DNA of 64,000 nucleotides from contig CAJUOP010000006.1 in assembly GCA_910588465.1 (NCBI GenBank), forward strand, positions 1-64,000. Direction: 5' to 3'. Source of the DNA: an uncultured Christensenellaceae bacterium (GTDB taxonomy: Bacteria > Bacillota > Clostridia > Christensenellales > Borkfalkiaceae). The notes under the pieces were generated by a model. It saw nothing but the letters and a program-made list of their open reading frames with translations. It was not told where the DNA came from and did not search any database. The translations under genes were made by a program, and so were the position numbers. Positions 1 to 7,861 of this stretch are shown in pieces (position 1 is the first letter of the stretch; each line of letters starts with the position of its first letter).

Positions 1-137
1 ATCAATCGGAGGTAAATACAATAACAATCAGACCGCCTTAATCGGCAAGCAAATGACAAGCAAAATCACAAGACACGGCAAAATCAAACAGCGCCTCTCG
101 AACGGACAAAACGGGATATGCGGAGTATATCCATATC

Positions 138-170
138 TCACTAGGCTACAAGTAGCCAAGTTCGCCCTTG
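138..170 (+). other. oriT-like hairpin and nic-like site of a mobilizable element
   Basis: A 6-bp inverted repeat, GGCTAC (144-149) and GTAGCC (152-157), is followed directly by AAGTTCGCCCT (158-168). Transfer origins of the MOBQ/RSF1010 type consist of an inverted repeat followed by a nic region close to AAGTGCGCCCT; the match here is 10 of 11 bases. That the site was once nicked by a relaxase is inferred. No relaxase gene is recognisable in the window, so it is probably a leftover from an integrated mobilizable element that also carried the adjacent recombinase. Confidence 0.5.
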
Positions 171-806
171 CAGGGGGCAATTATTACAGGAGGGAACAAA
201 ATTATAAGTTATCAGGTAGTCAGGGTAGAACAGTTTACAAAAGCATTGAGCGGCGAACTTCCTTTCTCATCGGGCAAGTTAAAGAAAATGCTTATAGGCT
301 TGATGACCGAGTATAAACGGCTCGAAGAAGAAAAGAAAATCAAGGACAAAGACCGTGAAAACCTTTTTTCGGAATTGCAGAAAGCCGAGCGACGTATTCC
401 CGAACTTGAAAAGTACAAAGAGTTTGTCTCTTTCATCAACGAATACGCGCCCGATAAGTTGGACGAAGCAAAGCGCACGGCAACCGAGCGCAAGAACGCA
501 CCGAAACCACCCACTTCCACAAGACGGAATTTGGGAACATTCCCGCCCTTCGGTTACGTTAAATCTGCGGAAGATAAGAATCAATGGATAATCGACTATG
601 AAGCCGCCGAAATAGTAAAAGAAGCATTCAAGTTGTGCATACAGGGATACGGTCCGACACAGATAGCGCGTATATTCACGGAAAAGGGTTACGATACGCC
701 TATTATCCATAATCGGAAACACGGCTTGCCGACAACTCATACGGTACGTTTCGGACAGGAAATCTGGTCGCCTAAATCTATTGTGGGTGTGCTGTCGCGG
801 ATATAA
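168..806 (+). pseudogene. large serine recombinase remnant, 5' part (no catalytic domain)
   Basis: From about residue 118 the product matches the recombinase domain of large serine recombinases (GTFPPFGYVK, then an EAAEIVKEAFKLCIQGYGPTQIARI-type helix). The N-terminal resolvase domain with its catalytic serine is absent. In its place is a roughly 100-residue charged, coiled-coil stretch (KRLEEEKKIKDKDRENL) that I do not recognise and that may come from another mobile-element gene. A good ribosome site (188-194) precedes an ATT at 201 and not a normal start. The frame ends at a TAA (804-806) and then continues, in the same frame, into the rest of the recombinase. Base composition is visibly lower in GC than the rest of the window. 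Almost certainly non-functional. Confidence 0.75.
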
Positions 807-1691
807 TATACGGGCTGTACGGCAAATTTTAAGACCTATAAAAAGTCGTACAAGTCGAGAAAACGCATAGACCAGCCGAGAACTGATTGGGTCATCTTCG
901 AGAATACGCAGGAAGCAATCGTAGACAAGCAAATTTTTGACGCCGTTCAAAAAATACGCGAGAACAAACGCCGTCCTACCGATATGGGCGAAATGAGTCC
1001 GCTGTCGGGAATGCTGTTGCTGTACTGCGCGGACTGCGGAAAGAAAATGTATCTTTGCCGGTGTACCACTATGAAGCAAGCGGAATATTTCAACTGTTCG
1101 TCATATAGGAAGAACTTGAAGCGGACCTGCACTTCGCACCAAATTACGGTTATAGCGATAACGGCAATCATACAGGACGATTTGAAGCGTACAATTCACT
1201 TTGCCAAGAACCACAACGAAGAATTTTTACAGACCTTACGCAAGGACGCCGAAGCGAAAACGAAAAAGGAACTCAAAGAGAACCTACGCGAAATAGAAAC
1301 TTCGGAAGAACGCATTGACAAGCTCGACAAGATTATAGAGAGCCTATACGAAGATAAGGTTACGGGTAAAATCTCGGAAGAACGGTATTTGAAAATGAGC
1401 GATACATACGAAGCCGAGCAAGCCACGCTGAAAGAGCGGGTTAAGACTTTGAAAGCTGAAATAGAGAAAGCCAAAGCGCAAGACGATAAAATTCTCGACT
1501 TTATGATGCTCATCTACAAGTACAGCAATTTTGAAGAGCTCACGCCCGAAATTCTGCGCTCGTTCATTGACAAGGTAATCGTCCACGAGAAAACAAAAGT
1601 AAACGGACATTACAAGCAAACCGTAGAAATCGTCTATAACTTTGTGGGCGCAATCGTCCCGACGTTCTTCGATGACGACTACAACAATTAA
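807..1691 (+). pseudogene. large serine recombinase remnant, 3' part (zinc ribbon and coiled coil)
   Basis: This is the same reading frame continued after the stop at 804-806, beginning YTGCTANFKTYKKSYKSRKR, which is the normal continuation of the recombinase domain. Next come a zinc beta-ribbon (CADCGKKMYLCRC with a later paired Cys), a long coiled coil (about positions 1250-1500) and the usual tail of the family (FEELTPEILRSFIDKVIVHEK). In intact relatives the position of the stop is usually a glutamate, so a GAA-to-TAA change is the simplest explanation. The first internal ATG that gives a long product is at 984. Large serine recombinases integrate and excise conjugative or mobilizable elements; this copy should be unable to do so. 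Confidence 0.8.
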
Positions 1692-1715
1692 AGCAACTAA
1701 ACCAAGACAAAAGAA

Positions 1716-1740
1716 AAGGCGTGGCTTCACGCCACGCCTT
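1716..1740. terminator. hairpin terminator at the end of the recombinase remnant
   Basis: A 10-bp perfect stem AAGGCGTGGC/GCCACGCCTT with loop TTCAC. The U-rich flank (read from the minus strand, TTTTCTTTTG) suggests it works mainly for minus-strand transcripts. It marks the edge between the mobile remnant and the repeat region. Confidence 0.55.
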
Positions 1741-1869
1741 AATCTCTACATCCTGCGGCTTACCTTTAATTCCCTATGGGAACTACGGTAATGGGCTGCG
1801 CTTTTTTTGCGGGCTTTGTAAATTTCTGCGGCGACGTTTCGGCGCGTGCGCTTGCGGCGCACGGCTCGG
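1741..1869. other. intergenic stretch, nothing recognised
   Basis: No convincing gene was found in either strand. A short basic reading frame on the minus strand (KARKKSAAHYRSSHREL) runs into the repeats and has no start signal. The stretch may contain the chromosomal side of the element junction, but I see no attachment-site duplication inside the window. Confidence 0.4.
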
Positions 1870-2012
1870 TTGTCATTCCGAGGGAGCGGAGCGACCGAAA
1901 GAATTTTTGTCATTCTGAGCCCCTTGCGGGCGAAGAATCCCACGGTGAAAGGACGGACTTCGTGCATGGGATTCTTTCGCTGCGCTCAGAATGACAGAAA
2001 CGGCGGGGCAGA
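1870..2012. repeat. 143-bp direct repeat, copy 1
   Basis: Identical over 143 bp to 2041-2183. The unit starts with TTGTCATTCCGAGGGAGCGG and contains inner inverted arms, GTCATTCTGAG near 1909 and CTCAGAATGAC near 1985, so each unit can fold on itself. It belongs to the dispersed family seen again near 22282, 36459, 49674 and 54265. Confidence 0.9.
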
Positions 2013-2040
2013 GCGACAGGGAACCGCATGACTGCTCTAT

Positions 2041-2183
2041 TTGTCATTCCGAGGGAGCGGAGCGACCGAAAGAATTTTTGTCATTCTGAGCCCCTTGCGG
2101 GCGAAGAATCCCACGGTGAAAGGACGGACTTCGTGCATGGGATTCTTTCGCTGCGCTCAGAATGACAGAAACGGCGGGGCAGA
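2041..2183. repeat. 143-bp direct repeat, copy 2
   Basis: Second identical copy of the unit at 1870-2012, with 28 bp between them. Its end leads into the 22-bp tandem units. Confidence 0.9.
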
Positions 2184-2224
2184 ATGACAGAAACGGCGGG
2201 GCAGAATGACAGAAACGGCGGGGC
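2159..2224. repeat. three tandem 22-bp units
   Basis: Three units beginning AGAATGACAGAAACGGCGGG start at 2159, 2181 and 2203. They reiterate the 3' end of the 143-bp repeat and have no spacers, so they are not a CRISPR array. Confidence 0.9.
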
Positions 2225-2280
2225 GGAACGCTCTTTGCGTTGTTCCGCCTTTGCCGAAAGCAAACCCGTGATAAAATCGT

Positions 2281-2309
2281 TTGACAAATAAAAGGCGGTG
2301 TGCTACAAT
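2281..2309 (+). promoter_or_regulatory. sigma-A promoter of ktrB-ktrA
   Basis: TTGACA (2281-2286), 17 bp, TACAAT (2304-2309) with extended TG. The start codon at 2337 leaves a leader of only about 20 nt, so there is no room for a c-di-AMP riboswitch. Confidence 0.85.
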
Positions 2310-2336
2310 CAAACGCGTTATTCGGCGGGAGGACGT

Positions 2337-3689
2337 ATGAAGCCGTTAAAAAAACCCAAATTCAAACTGAGCGTTTGGCAGTATCTTGCGCTGGGCTACC
2401 TGGTGATGATCGTACTGGGGTGCGTTCTGCTGTTATTGCCCTTTTCCTCGCGAGAAGGACAGGCTACTACCTTTATCGGCGCGCTCTTTACCTCCACCTC
2501 CGCCACCTGCGTTACGGGGCTTATCACTTACGATACCTTTACGCATTGGAGCGTGTTCGGGCAAATCGTCATTCTGCTGCTGATCCAGATGGGCGGGCTG
2601 GGATTTACCACCTTCGTTTCCGTCGTCATTTTACTCATGCGGCGGGGCTTGGGCGTGCACGAGAGGCGGATCATGATGCAGTCTTACGGCGAAAACGCCT
2701 TTCACGGCGTGGGCAAGCTGATCAAGCGCATCGTGCTGGGTTCCTTTCTGGTAGAGCTTACGGGCGCGCTTTTGCTTATGATTCGCTTTATCCCCGATTA
2801 CGGCGCGCTGAAAGGGATATACTTTTCCGTGTTCCACGCCGTTTCGGCGTTCTGCAACGCGGGCTTCGATTTGATGGGCACGGAGGGCGCGGAATTCGTT
2901 TCGCTTACCGGCTATGCGGCGGACCCGCTCGTCACTTTGGTGATTTCCGCGCTGATCGTCGTCGGCGGGCTGGGCTTCTGCGTTTGGGGCGACGTGATCG
3001 ACTGCAAATTCAACGTGAAAAAATTTCACCTTTATACAAAAATCGTACTGCTTGTGAGCGCGGTCTTGCTTGCGCTTTCCACCGTGCTGTATCTGGGCTT
3101 CGAGTGGAACGCCTCCTGCAAGGGCGCGCCCTTCGGCGAAAAGCTGCTGCGGTCTATCTTCAATTCCGCAACGGCGCGCACGGCGGGCTTTTCCACCACC
3201 GATCCCGCGCTCCTTTCGGACAGCGGATATCTGCTGACGCTGGTGTTAATGTTTATCGGCGGGAGCTCCGGCTCGACGGCGGGCGGGATCAAGGTGGGCA
3301 CGTTTGCCGTGATTATTATGGGAATGGTGGCGGCGTTCCGCGGAAGAAAGGACATCAATATCGGCAAACGGCGGCTGCAGCCCGAGCTCGTGACGCAGGC
3401 GCTCGCCATCTTTGCGGCGTATCTGTTTATGGCGCTTACGGGCACGTTTATCATCTGCGCGGCGGAGACGGCGGGGTTCATGTCCGTCCTGTTCGAGACG
3501 GTCTCGGCGATCGGCACCGTGGGCGTAAGCCTCGGCATTACGCCCTCGCTCGGCGTGCTTTCGCAAATCGTGCTGATTTTGCTGATGTACGCGGGCAGAG
3601 TGGGAATCCTGACGCTCGCGCTCGCGCTGGGCAGAAAGCGGGGCACTGCGGAAGTGCGCAAGCCCGTCGAAACGCTGTTCATCGGCTGA
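2337..3689 (+). CDS. ktrB: Trk/Ktr potassium uptake channel subunit KtrB
   Basis: A 450-residue membrane protein of the TrkH/KtrB superfamily that carries K+ (often Na+-coupled) into the cell. The four pore loops can be seen: SATCVTGL (about residues 55-62), AFCNAGFD, ARTAGFSTTD and AIGTVGVSLGITP, plus the GGSSGSTAGGIK segment of the intramembrane loop. The start at 2337 was chosen because GGCGGGAGG lies just upstream; a GTG at 2298 in the same frame would sit inside the promoter. It is followed 22 bp later by ktrA, its gating ring, so the two form an operon. KtrA rings in Firmicutes are regulated by ATP/ADP and c-di-AMP; a c-di-AMP phosphodiesterase gene (pgpH) lies 5 kb away. Confidence 0.95.
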   Translation: MKPLKKPKFKLSVWQYLALGYLVMIVLGCVLLLLPFSSREGQATTFIGALFTSTSATCVTGLITYDTFTHWSVFGQIVILLLIQMGGLGFTTFVSVVILLMRRGLGVHERRIMMQSYGENAFHGVGKLIKRIVLGSFLVELTGALLLMIRFIPDYGALKGIYFSVFHAVSAFCNAGFDLMGTEGAEFVSLTGYAADPLVTLVISALIVVGGLGFCVWGDVIDCKFNVKKFHLYTKIVLLVSAVLLALSTVLYLGFEWNASCKGAPFGEKLLRSIFNSATARTAGFSTTDPALLSDSGYLLTLVLMFIGGSSGSTAGGIKVGTFAVIIMGMVAAFRGRKDINIGKRRLQPELVTQALAIFAAYLFMALTGTFIICAAETAGFMSVLFETVSAIGTVGVSLGITPSLGVLSQIVLILLMYAGRVGILTLALALGRKRGTAEVRKPVETLFIG

Positions 3690-3711
3690 CGGTAAATTCA
3701 AGGAGAATGTT

Positions 3712-4407
3712 ATGAAATCGGTTTTGCTTATCGGAATGGGAAAGTTCGGCTGCACGCTCGGCGAGCGGCTGCTGGAAATGGGCGACGAGGTGATGATCGT
3801 CGACAATAACGAGGACGTGATCAACGAGCTCGCGGGCAAATACGAAAACGCGCTGATCGCCAACTGTATGAACGCAGATAATTTAAAATCGCTCGACGTG
3901 CCTTCGTTCGACGTGTGTATCGTGTCGATCGGCGACGATTTTCAGGCTTCGCTCGAAATCACGTCTAATTTAAAGGATCTGGGGGCGAAATATATCGTTT
4001 CCAAAGCGACGACGGAAATCCAGCGCAAGTTCTTGTACCGCGTCGGCGCGGACGAAGTGATTTATCCCGACAGAGACCTGGCGGAAAAGCTTGCCGTAAA
4101 ACTGAACGCCTCCAACGTCATCAATTACGTGGATCTGGGCGCCGAGTTCTCGATCTTCGAAATTTCTCTGCCCGAGATCTGGCGGGACAAGACGATTTTG
4201 GAAATCAATCCGCGCGTGCGCTACGGCATGAATATTTTAACCGTGCATCGGGGCACGGAGACGACTGCAACGCTCGGCGGCGATTTTGTGTTCAGCGAAG
4301 GGGACAGACTGGTCGTGTTCGGCAAAACGGACGAAATTTTCGCCTTTACGCAAAAGAGCAAGAAAGAAAAGGCAAAAAAGAAAAAAGAACAAAGGAATAA
4401 ATCGTAA
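3712..4407 (+). CDS. ktrA: Ktr potassium uptake regulatory subunit KtrA (RCK domains)
   Basis: A 231-residue cytoplasmic regulator that forms the octameric ring under KtrB. The N-terminal RCK_N Rossmann fold has the nucleotide-binding motif GMGKFGCTLG (residues 8-17) and the acidic strand end VDNNED. The C-terminal RCK_C domain (about residues 140-215) is where c-di-AMP binds in the family. A lysine-rich tail (KSKKEKAKKKKEQRNKS) ends the protein. The ribosome site AGGAGAATGTT precedes ATG 3712. It is co-transcribed with ktrB and ends just before a bidirectional terminator. Confidence 0.95.
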   Translation: MKSVLLIGMGKFGCTLGERLLEMGDEVMIVDNNEDVINELAGKYENALIANCMNADNLKSLDVPSFDVCIVSIGDDFQASLEITSNLKDLGAKYIVSKATTEIQRKFLYRVGADEVIYPDRDLAEKLAVKLNASNVINYVDLGAEFSIFEISLPEIWRDKTILEINPRVRYGMNILTVHRGTETTATLGGDFVFSEGDRLVVFGKTDEIFAFTQKSKKEKAKKKKEQRNKS

Positions 4408-4420
4408 CTGAAAGGAAAAA

Positions 4421-4446
4421 ACCGCCCGCGGCATTCCGCGGGCGGT
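4421..4446. terminator. bidirectional terminator between ktrA and fba
   Basis: An 11-bp perfect stem ACCGCCCGCGG/CCGCGGGCGGT with loop CATT, A-rich on its left side and followed by TATGTATTCT. It serves the convergent ends of ktrA (+) and the aldolase gene (-). Confidence 0.85.
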
Positions 4447-4458
4447 TATGTATTCTCT

Positions 4459-5394
4459 TTACGCTTTGTTTGCCGAACCCAGCACGTTTACGATCTTGTG
4501 CTTTACGATTTCTTTCATATTCGCGCGGGCGTCGGTAAGGTATTGGCGGGGATCGAAATGATCGGGATTTTCGCTGAAATGCTTGCGGATCGCCGCCGTG
4601 AACGCGACGCGCAGGTCGCTGTCGATATTGATTTTACATACCGCAAGCGCTGCTGCCTTTTTCAGCTCGCTTTCGGGAATCCCGATGGCATTGGGCATCG
4701 AGCCGCCGAACTTGTTGACGATCGCAACCTGATCCTGCGGAACGGAGGAAGCGCCGTGCAATACGATGGGGAAGCCGGGCAGGCGGCGTCCGATCTCTTC
4801 CAGAATGTCGATGCGCAGCTTGGGGTCCTGACCGGGCTTGAATTTATACGCGCCGTGCGAGGTGCCGATCGCGATCGCCAGCGAGTCGATCCCCGTTCTC
4901 GAGGTGAACTCCTCCACCTCGTCGGGAGAAGTGAACATCGCGTCGTGCGCTTCCACCTTCACGTCGTCCTCTACGCCCGCAAGCTTGCCGAGCTCCGCTT
5001 CCACCACAACGCCGTGCGCGTGCGCGTACTCCACAACTTTTTTGGTAAGGGCGATATTTTCCTCCCAGGGCTTGGACGAAGCGTCGATCATCACCGAGGT
5101 GAATCCGCCGTCGATCGAAGCTTTGCAGATTTCGAAATCCGCGCCGTGATCGAGGTGCATGGCGATAGGAATATCCGTCGTTTCTACGGCAGCCTGCACC
5201 AAATGGCGCAGATAAACGGGGTTGGCGTATTTTCTCGCGCCTGCGGAAACCTGCAAAATCACGGGAGAGCGGCATTCGTTCGCTGCTTCCACAATTGCCT
5301 GGATCATTTCCATGTTGTTCACGTTAAACGCGCCTACCGCATAGCCGCCTTTATACGCTTTTTCGAACATTTCCTTGGTTGTTACTAAGGGCAT
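4459..5394 (-). CDS. fba: class II fructose-1,6-bisphosphate aldolase
   Basis: A 311-residue zinc enzyme of glycolysis and gluconeogenesis that splits fructose 1,6-bisphosphate into dihydroxyacetone phosphate and glyceraldehyde 3-phosphate. Class II signatures are the metal ligands in HLDHGAD and LHGASSV, and the DAS/GTSHGAYK phosphate-site segments. The start is ATG 5394-5392 (MPLVTTKEMF) because GGAGG lies 7-11 bp upstream; the longer frame to 5433 would overlap the promoter. It is divergent from gap, which acts in the next step of glycolysis. Confidence 0.95.
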   Translation of the reverse strand: MPLVTTKEMFEKAYKGGYAVGAFNVNNMEMIQAIVEAANECRSPVILQVSAGARKYANPVYLRHLVQAAVETTDIPIAMHLDHGADFEICKASIDGGFTSVMIDASSKPWEENIALTKKVVEYAHAHGVVVEAELGKLAGVEDDVKVEAHDAMFTSPDEVEEFTSRTGIDSLAIAIGTSHGAYKFKPGQDPKLRIDILEEIGRRLPGFPIVLHGASSVPQDQVAIVNKFGGSMPNAIGIPESELKKAAALAVCKINIDSDLRVAFTAAIRKHFSENPDHFDPRQYLTDARANMKEIVKHKIVNVLGSANKA

Positions 5395-5421
5395 AAAAGT
5401 TCCTCCGAAAGTTTTTCTTTT

Positions 5422-5450
5422 ATTATAACCCATTCAAGCGGAAATTGCAA
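5422..5450 (-). promoter_or_regulatory. sigma-A promoter of fba
   Basis: Minus strand: TTGCAA (5450-5445), 17 bp, TATAAT (5427-5422). Confidence 0.75.
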
Positions 5451-5529
5451 GAATTTTGTTGAAAACTTCCGAAAAGAAATTGTGAATTTCGGCAGTTTAT
5501 GCAGAATTTAGAAAAATCGGTAAAATCTG

Positions 5530-5558
5530 TTGACGAACAGGATTTTTTGTGCTAAAAT
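5530..5558 (+). promoter_or_regulatory. sigma-A promoter of gap
   Basis: TTGACG (5530-5535), 17 bp, TAAAAT (5553-5558) with an extended TGC just before the -10. Confidence 0.8.
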
Positions 5559-5623
5559 AGCCATGCAAAACGGCGCGACACACAAGATATAGCGCCAATA
5601 TGAATTTGCAGGAGTTAAAGAAT

Positions 5624-6643
5624 ATGGCAAATGTAAGAGTTGCGATTAACGGATTCGGACGCATCGGTCGTCTTGCTTTCCGCCAGATGTTCGGAGCCGC
5701 GGGTTACGAGATCGTTGCGATTAACGATTTAACCAGCCCCAAAATGCTTGCGCACCTTTTAAAGTACGATTCCGCGCAGGGCAGATACGAGCACGCCGAC
5801 ACCGTTTCGGCGAACGACGAGGACGGAACGATTACCGTCTGCGGCAAGACCATTAAAATTTATGCCGAGAAAGACGCGGCGAATCTTCCTTGGGGAGAAG
5901 TCGGCGTAGACGTAGTGCTCGAGTGCACGGGCTTCTACTGCTCCAAAGCGAAGAGCGAAGCGCACATTAAGGCGGGCGCGAAAAAGGTTGTTATTTCCGC
6001 ACCTGCGGGCAACGATCTGCCCACCGTCGTGTTCAGCGTAAATGAAAAGACGCTGAAAAAGAGCGACAACATTATTTCCGCGGCGTCCTGCACGACGAAC
6101 TGCCTTGCTCCCATGGCGAACACGCTGAACAATCTTGCGAAAATCAAGAAGGGATATATGACGACGATCCACGCCTACACGGGCGACCAGATGGTGCTCG
6201 ACGGACCTCACCGCAAGGGCGATCTGCGCCGTGCGCGCGCGGCTGCGGCGAATATCGTTCCCAACTCCACGGGCGCGGCGAAGGCGATCGGGCTTGTTAT
6301 TCCCGAGCTGAACGGCGTGCTCGACGGATGCGCGCAGCGCGTTCCCGTTCCCACCGGTTCGCTTACCCAGCTGGTTGCCATCTGCGACGGCGAAGTGGAT
6401 AACGAAGCCGTAAACAAGGCGATGAAAGACGCCGCTTCCGCGTCCTTCGGCTACACCGAGGAAGAGCTGGTGTCCTCCGATATCGTAGGCATCACCTACG
6501 GTTCGCTGTTCGACGCAACGCAGACCAAGTGCATGCCCATGGGCGACGGTACCACGCTTGTAAAAGTGGTAAGCTGGTACGACAACGAAAATTCGTACAC
6601 CAGCCAGATGGTCCGCACGATCAAATACTTTGCGGAGCTTTGA
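5624..6643 (+). CDS. gap: glyceraldehyde-3-phosphate dehydrogenase, type I
   Basis: A 339-residue NAD-dependent enzyme that oxidises glyceraldehyde 3-phosphate to 1,3-bisphosphoglycerate. The NAD-binding motif is INGFGRIGR near the N-terminus. The catalytic cysteine is C156 in SAASCTTNCLAP, with the partner histidine in TTIHAYTGDQ. The start at 5624 follows an AGGAG about 10 bp upstream; the in-frame ATG at 5600 has none and would add eight residues that are not typical of the family. It is monocistronic between its own promoter and a strong terminator. Confidence 0.96.
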   Translation: MANVRVAINGFGRIGRLAFRQMFGAAGYEIVAINDLTSPKMLAHLLKYDSAQGRYEHADTVSANDEDGTITVCGKTIKIYAEKDAANLPWGEVGVDVVLECTGFYCSKAKSEAHIKAGAKKVVISAPAGNDLPTVVFSVNEKTLKKSDNIISAASCTTNCLAPMANTLNNLAKIKKGYMTTIHAYTGDQMVLDGPHRKGDLRRARAAAANIVPNSTGAAKAIGLVIPELNGVLDGCAQRVPVPTGSLTQLVAICDGEVDNEAVNKAMKDAASASFGYTEEELVSSDIVGITYGSLFDATQTKCMPMGDGTTLVKVVSWYDNENSYTSQMVRTIKYFAEL

Positions 6644-6658
6644 TTTGAAACTCAGCAA

Positions 6659-6690
6659 AACGCTTTCCCGTAAGGGGAAGCGTTTTTGTT
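6659..6690 (+). terminator. intrinsic terminator of gap
   Basis: Stem AACGCTTTCCC/GGGGAAGCGTT with loop GTAA, followed by TTTTTGTTTT. Confidence 0.9.
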
Positions 6691-6709
6691 TTAAAATCGG
6701 GTATTTTCG

Positions 6710-6717
6710 CATACAAT
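6710..6717 (+). promoter_or_regulatory. possible sigma-E type -10 element of yqfC
   Basis: CATACAAT (6710-6717) matches the -10 consensus of the mother-cell sigma factor SigE (CATACAnT), which drives yqfCD in Bacillus subtilis. The -35 side (TTTTAAA, 6689-6695) is only a loose match. The ATG comes 7 nt after the element, so the transcript could be leaderless. Confidence 0.45.
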
Positions 6718-6723
6718 ACGGGT

Positions 6724-6984
6724 ATGGGATTGTTTGCGGAAATTAAAAAGTCGCTGGGCGCGGAGGAAATCTCCGTCACCCGCGTGCAGTACAGCGTGAT
6801 CGACGGAAAAGGGGGGTATTTTACCAACGTGAAAAAACTCCTTGAATTTTCGGAGACCAAAATCGTATTTCAGGGCAGAAAGGGGGGCGTGTGCGTCGAG
6901 GGCGAGCGTCTCCGTCTGGGTAAATACTGCATGGGCGACGCTGTTGTGCTCGGCGATATTTCGCGCGTGGGGCGGACGGAATGA
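6724..6984 (+). CDS. yqfC: sporulation protein YqfC (YabP/YqfC family)
   Basis: An 86-residue protein of the YabP/YqfC family, made in the mother cell in spore-formers and needed for efficient sporulation; its molecular role is not settled. The family core (ISVTRVQYSVIDGKGGYFTNVKKLLEFSETKIVFQGRKGGVCVEGERLRLGKY) is a beta-rich domain. It overlaps yqfD by 4 bp (ATGA). There is no clear ribosome site upstream, in keeping with a leaderless start close behind the CATACAAT element. Confidence 0.85.
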   Translation: MGLFAEIKKSLGAEEISVTRVQYSVIDGKGGYFTNVKKLLEFSETKIVFQGRKGGVCVEGERLRLGKYCMGDAVVLGDISRVGRTE

Positions 6985-7844
6985 CGGCGCGCAAGACGGA
7001 GTTTTATATCGAGGGGCTCAGCGCGTACCGCGCGGTGGATAAGCTTGCGCGGGAGGGAATTACCGTGCTTTCCGCCGAAAAAGTGCAAAAAAACGCAATC
7101 AGAATCCAACTGTATGCAAAAGACGCAAAAAAAGGTTTTGCAATTTTAAAACATTCGTGCTATAATGTTAAAAAAATAACGCCCGTAGGGCTTTCCCGTT
7201 GGCTTGCGCGCTGCGTGCGTTCGGCGGGCTTGCTGCTGGGCGCGCTGGGCTTCGCGATGTTAGTCCTCGGGATGCAGTCGCGCGTGCTCGATATCCGCGT
7301 GGTGGGCAGCGGCGCGTACTACGAGAGCGAAGTGATGCGGATCCTTTCCGAAAAGGGTGTAAAGCGTTTGGGCGCGGCGCCTAAGGAGAGCGCGATCGAA
7401 TCGGAAATTCTTTCCCTGCCCCGCGTGAATTTTTGCTCGCTGTCCTCGCGCGGCGGCGTGCTTTACGTAACGGTGGAGGTTTCGGACGAATACGCGCCGT
7501 TGAGCAAGGAGCCCCTGCTCGCTCCCGCTACGGGTACGGTGGAGGAGCTTACCGCCGTGCGCGGCACCCCGCTTGTAAAGGCGGGCGATTCGGTGCGGAA
7601 GGGGGATATCTGCGTGAAGGGCGTCATGCTCGTGGGCGAAGAGGAACGCCCCGCGGCGGTGATAGCCTACATAAAAGTGAGCTTTCCTTTTTCGGCGGAA
7701 TACGCCTGCGAGAGCGAGGAGAAGGCGCGCGCGCAGGCGGCGCTCGACTACGGCGAAGGGGCGGAATTTACGGTGACGAAAACGGAGACGGGCTACCTTG
7801 CCGAAGGCAAGGCGTATGCCGAGGCTTCGGTGAATATCGGCTAA
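6981..7844 (+). CDS. yqfD: sporulation protein YqfD
   Basis: A 287-residue bitopic membrane protein of the YqfD family (stage IV sporulation). It has an N-terminal cytoplasmic region, one membrane span at about residues 80-98 (SAGLLLGALGFAMLVLGM), then an extracytoplasmic part with a FtsQ/POTRA-like start (LDIRVVGSGAYYESEVMRIL) and a beta-rich tail. At 287 residues it is shorter than the roughly 400 of B. subtilis YqfD, the C-terminal part being reduced. It overlaps yqfC by 4 bp and precedes phoH as in Bacillus. Confidence 0.88.
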   Translation: MTARKTEFYIEGLSAYRAVDKLAREGITVLSAEKVQKNAIRIQLYAKDAKKGFAILKHSCYNVKKITPVGLSRWLARCVRSAGLLLGALGFAMLVLGMQSRVLDIRVVGSGAYYESEVMRILSEKGVKRLGAAPKESAIESEILSLPRVNFCSLSSRGGVLYVTVEVSDEYAPLSKEPLLAPATGTVEELTAVRGTPLVKAGDSVRKGDICVKGVMLVGEEERPAAVIAYIKVSFPFSAEYACESEEKARAQAALDYGEGAEFTVTKTETGYLAEGKAYAEASVNIG

Positions 7845-7861
7845 GGAAACTCGGAGGAGAA

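Noticed and set aside
53..316. 87-codon frame over the oriT-like region
   Set aside because: No ribosome site, no recognisable sequence, and it overlaps the oriT-like structure.
279..1079. 266-codon frame on the minus strand of the recombinase remnant
   Set aside because: No start signal and no family likeness; the plus strand codes for recognisable recombinase parts.
2159..2224. 22-bp tandem units as a CRISPR array
   Set aside because: The units abut without spacers and reiterate the neighbouring repeat; no cas genes are in the window.
1721..2287. Short open frames across the repeat region on both strands
   Set aside because: They lie inside the inverted repeats, have no ribosome sites and translate the same repeat in several frames.
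2281..2337. c-di-AMP riboswitch before ktrB
   Set aside because: The leader from promoter to start codon is only about 20 nt.
2300..3715. Long open frame in +2 of ktrB (471 codons)
   Set aside because: Arg/Ala-rich shadow of ktrB caused by GC-rich third positions; ktrB itself has all family motifs.
4498..5388. 296-codon plus-strand frame opposite the aldolase gene
   Set aside because: Antisense shadow; the minus strand has promoter, ribosome site and aldolase motifs.
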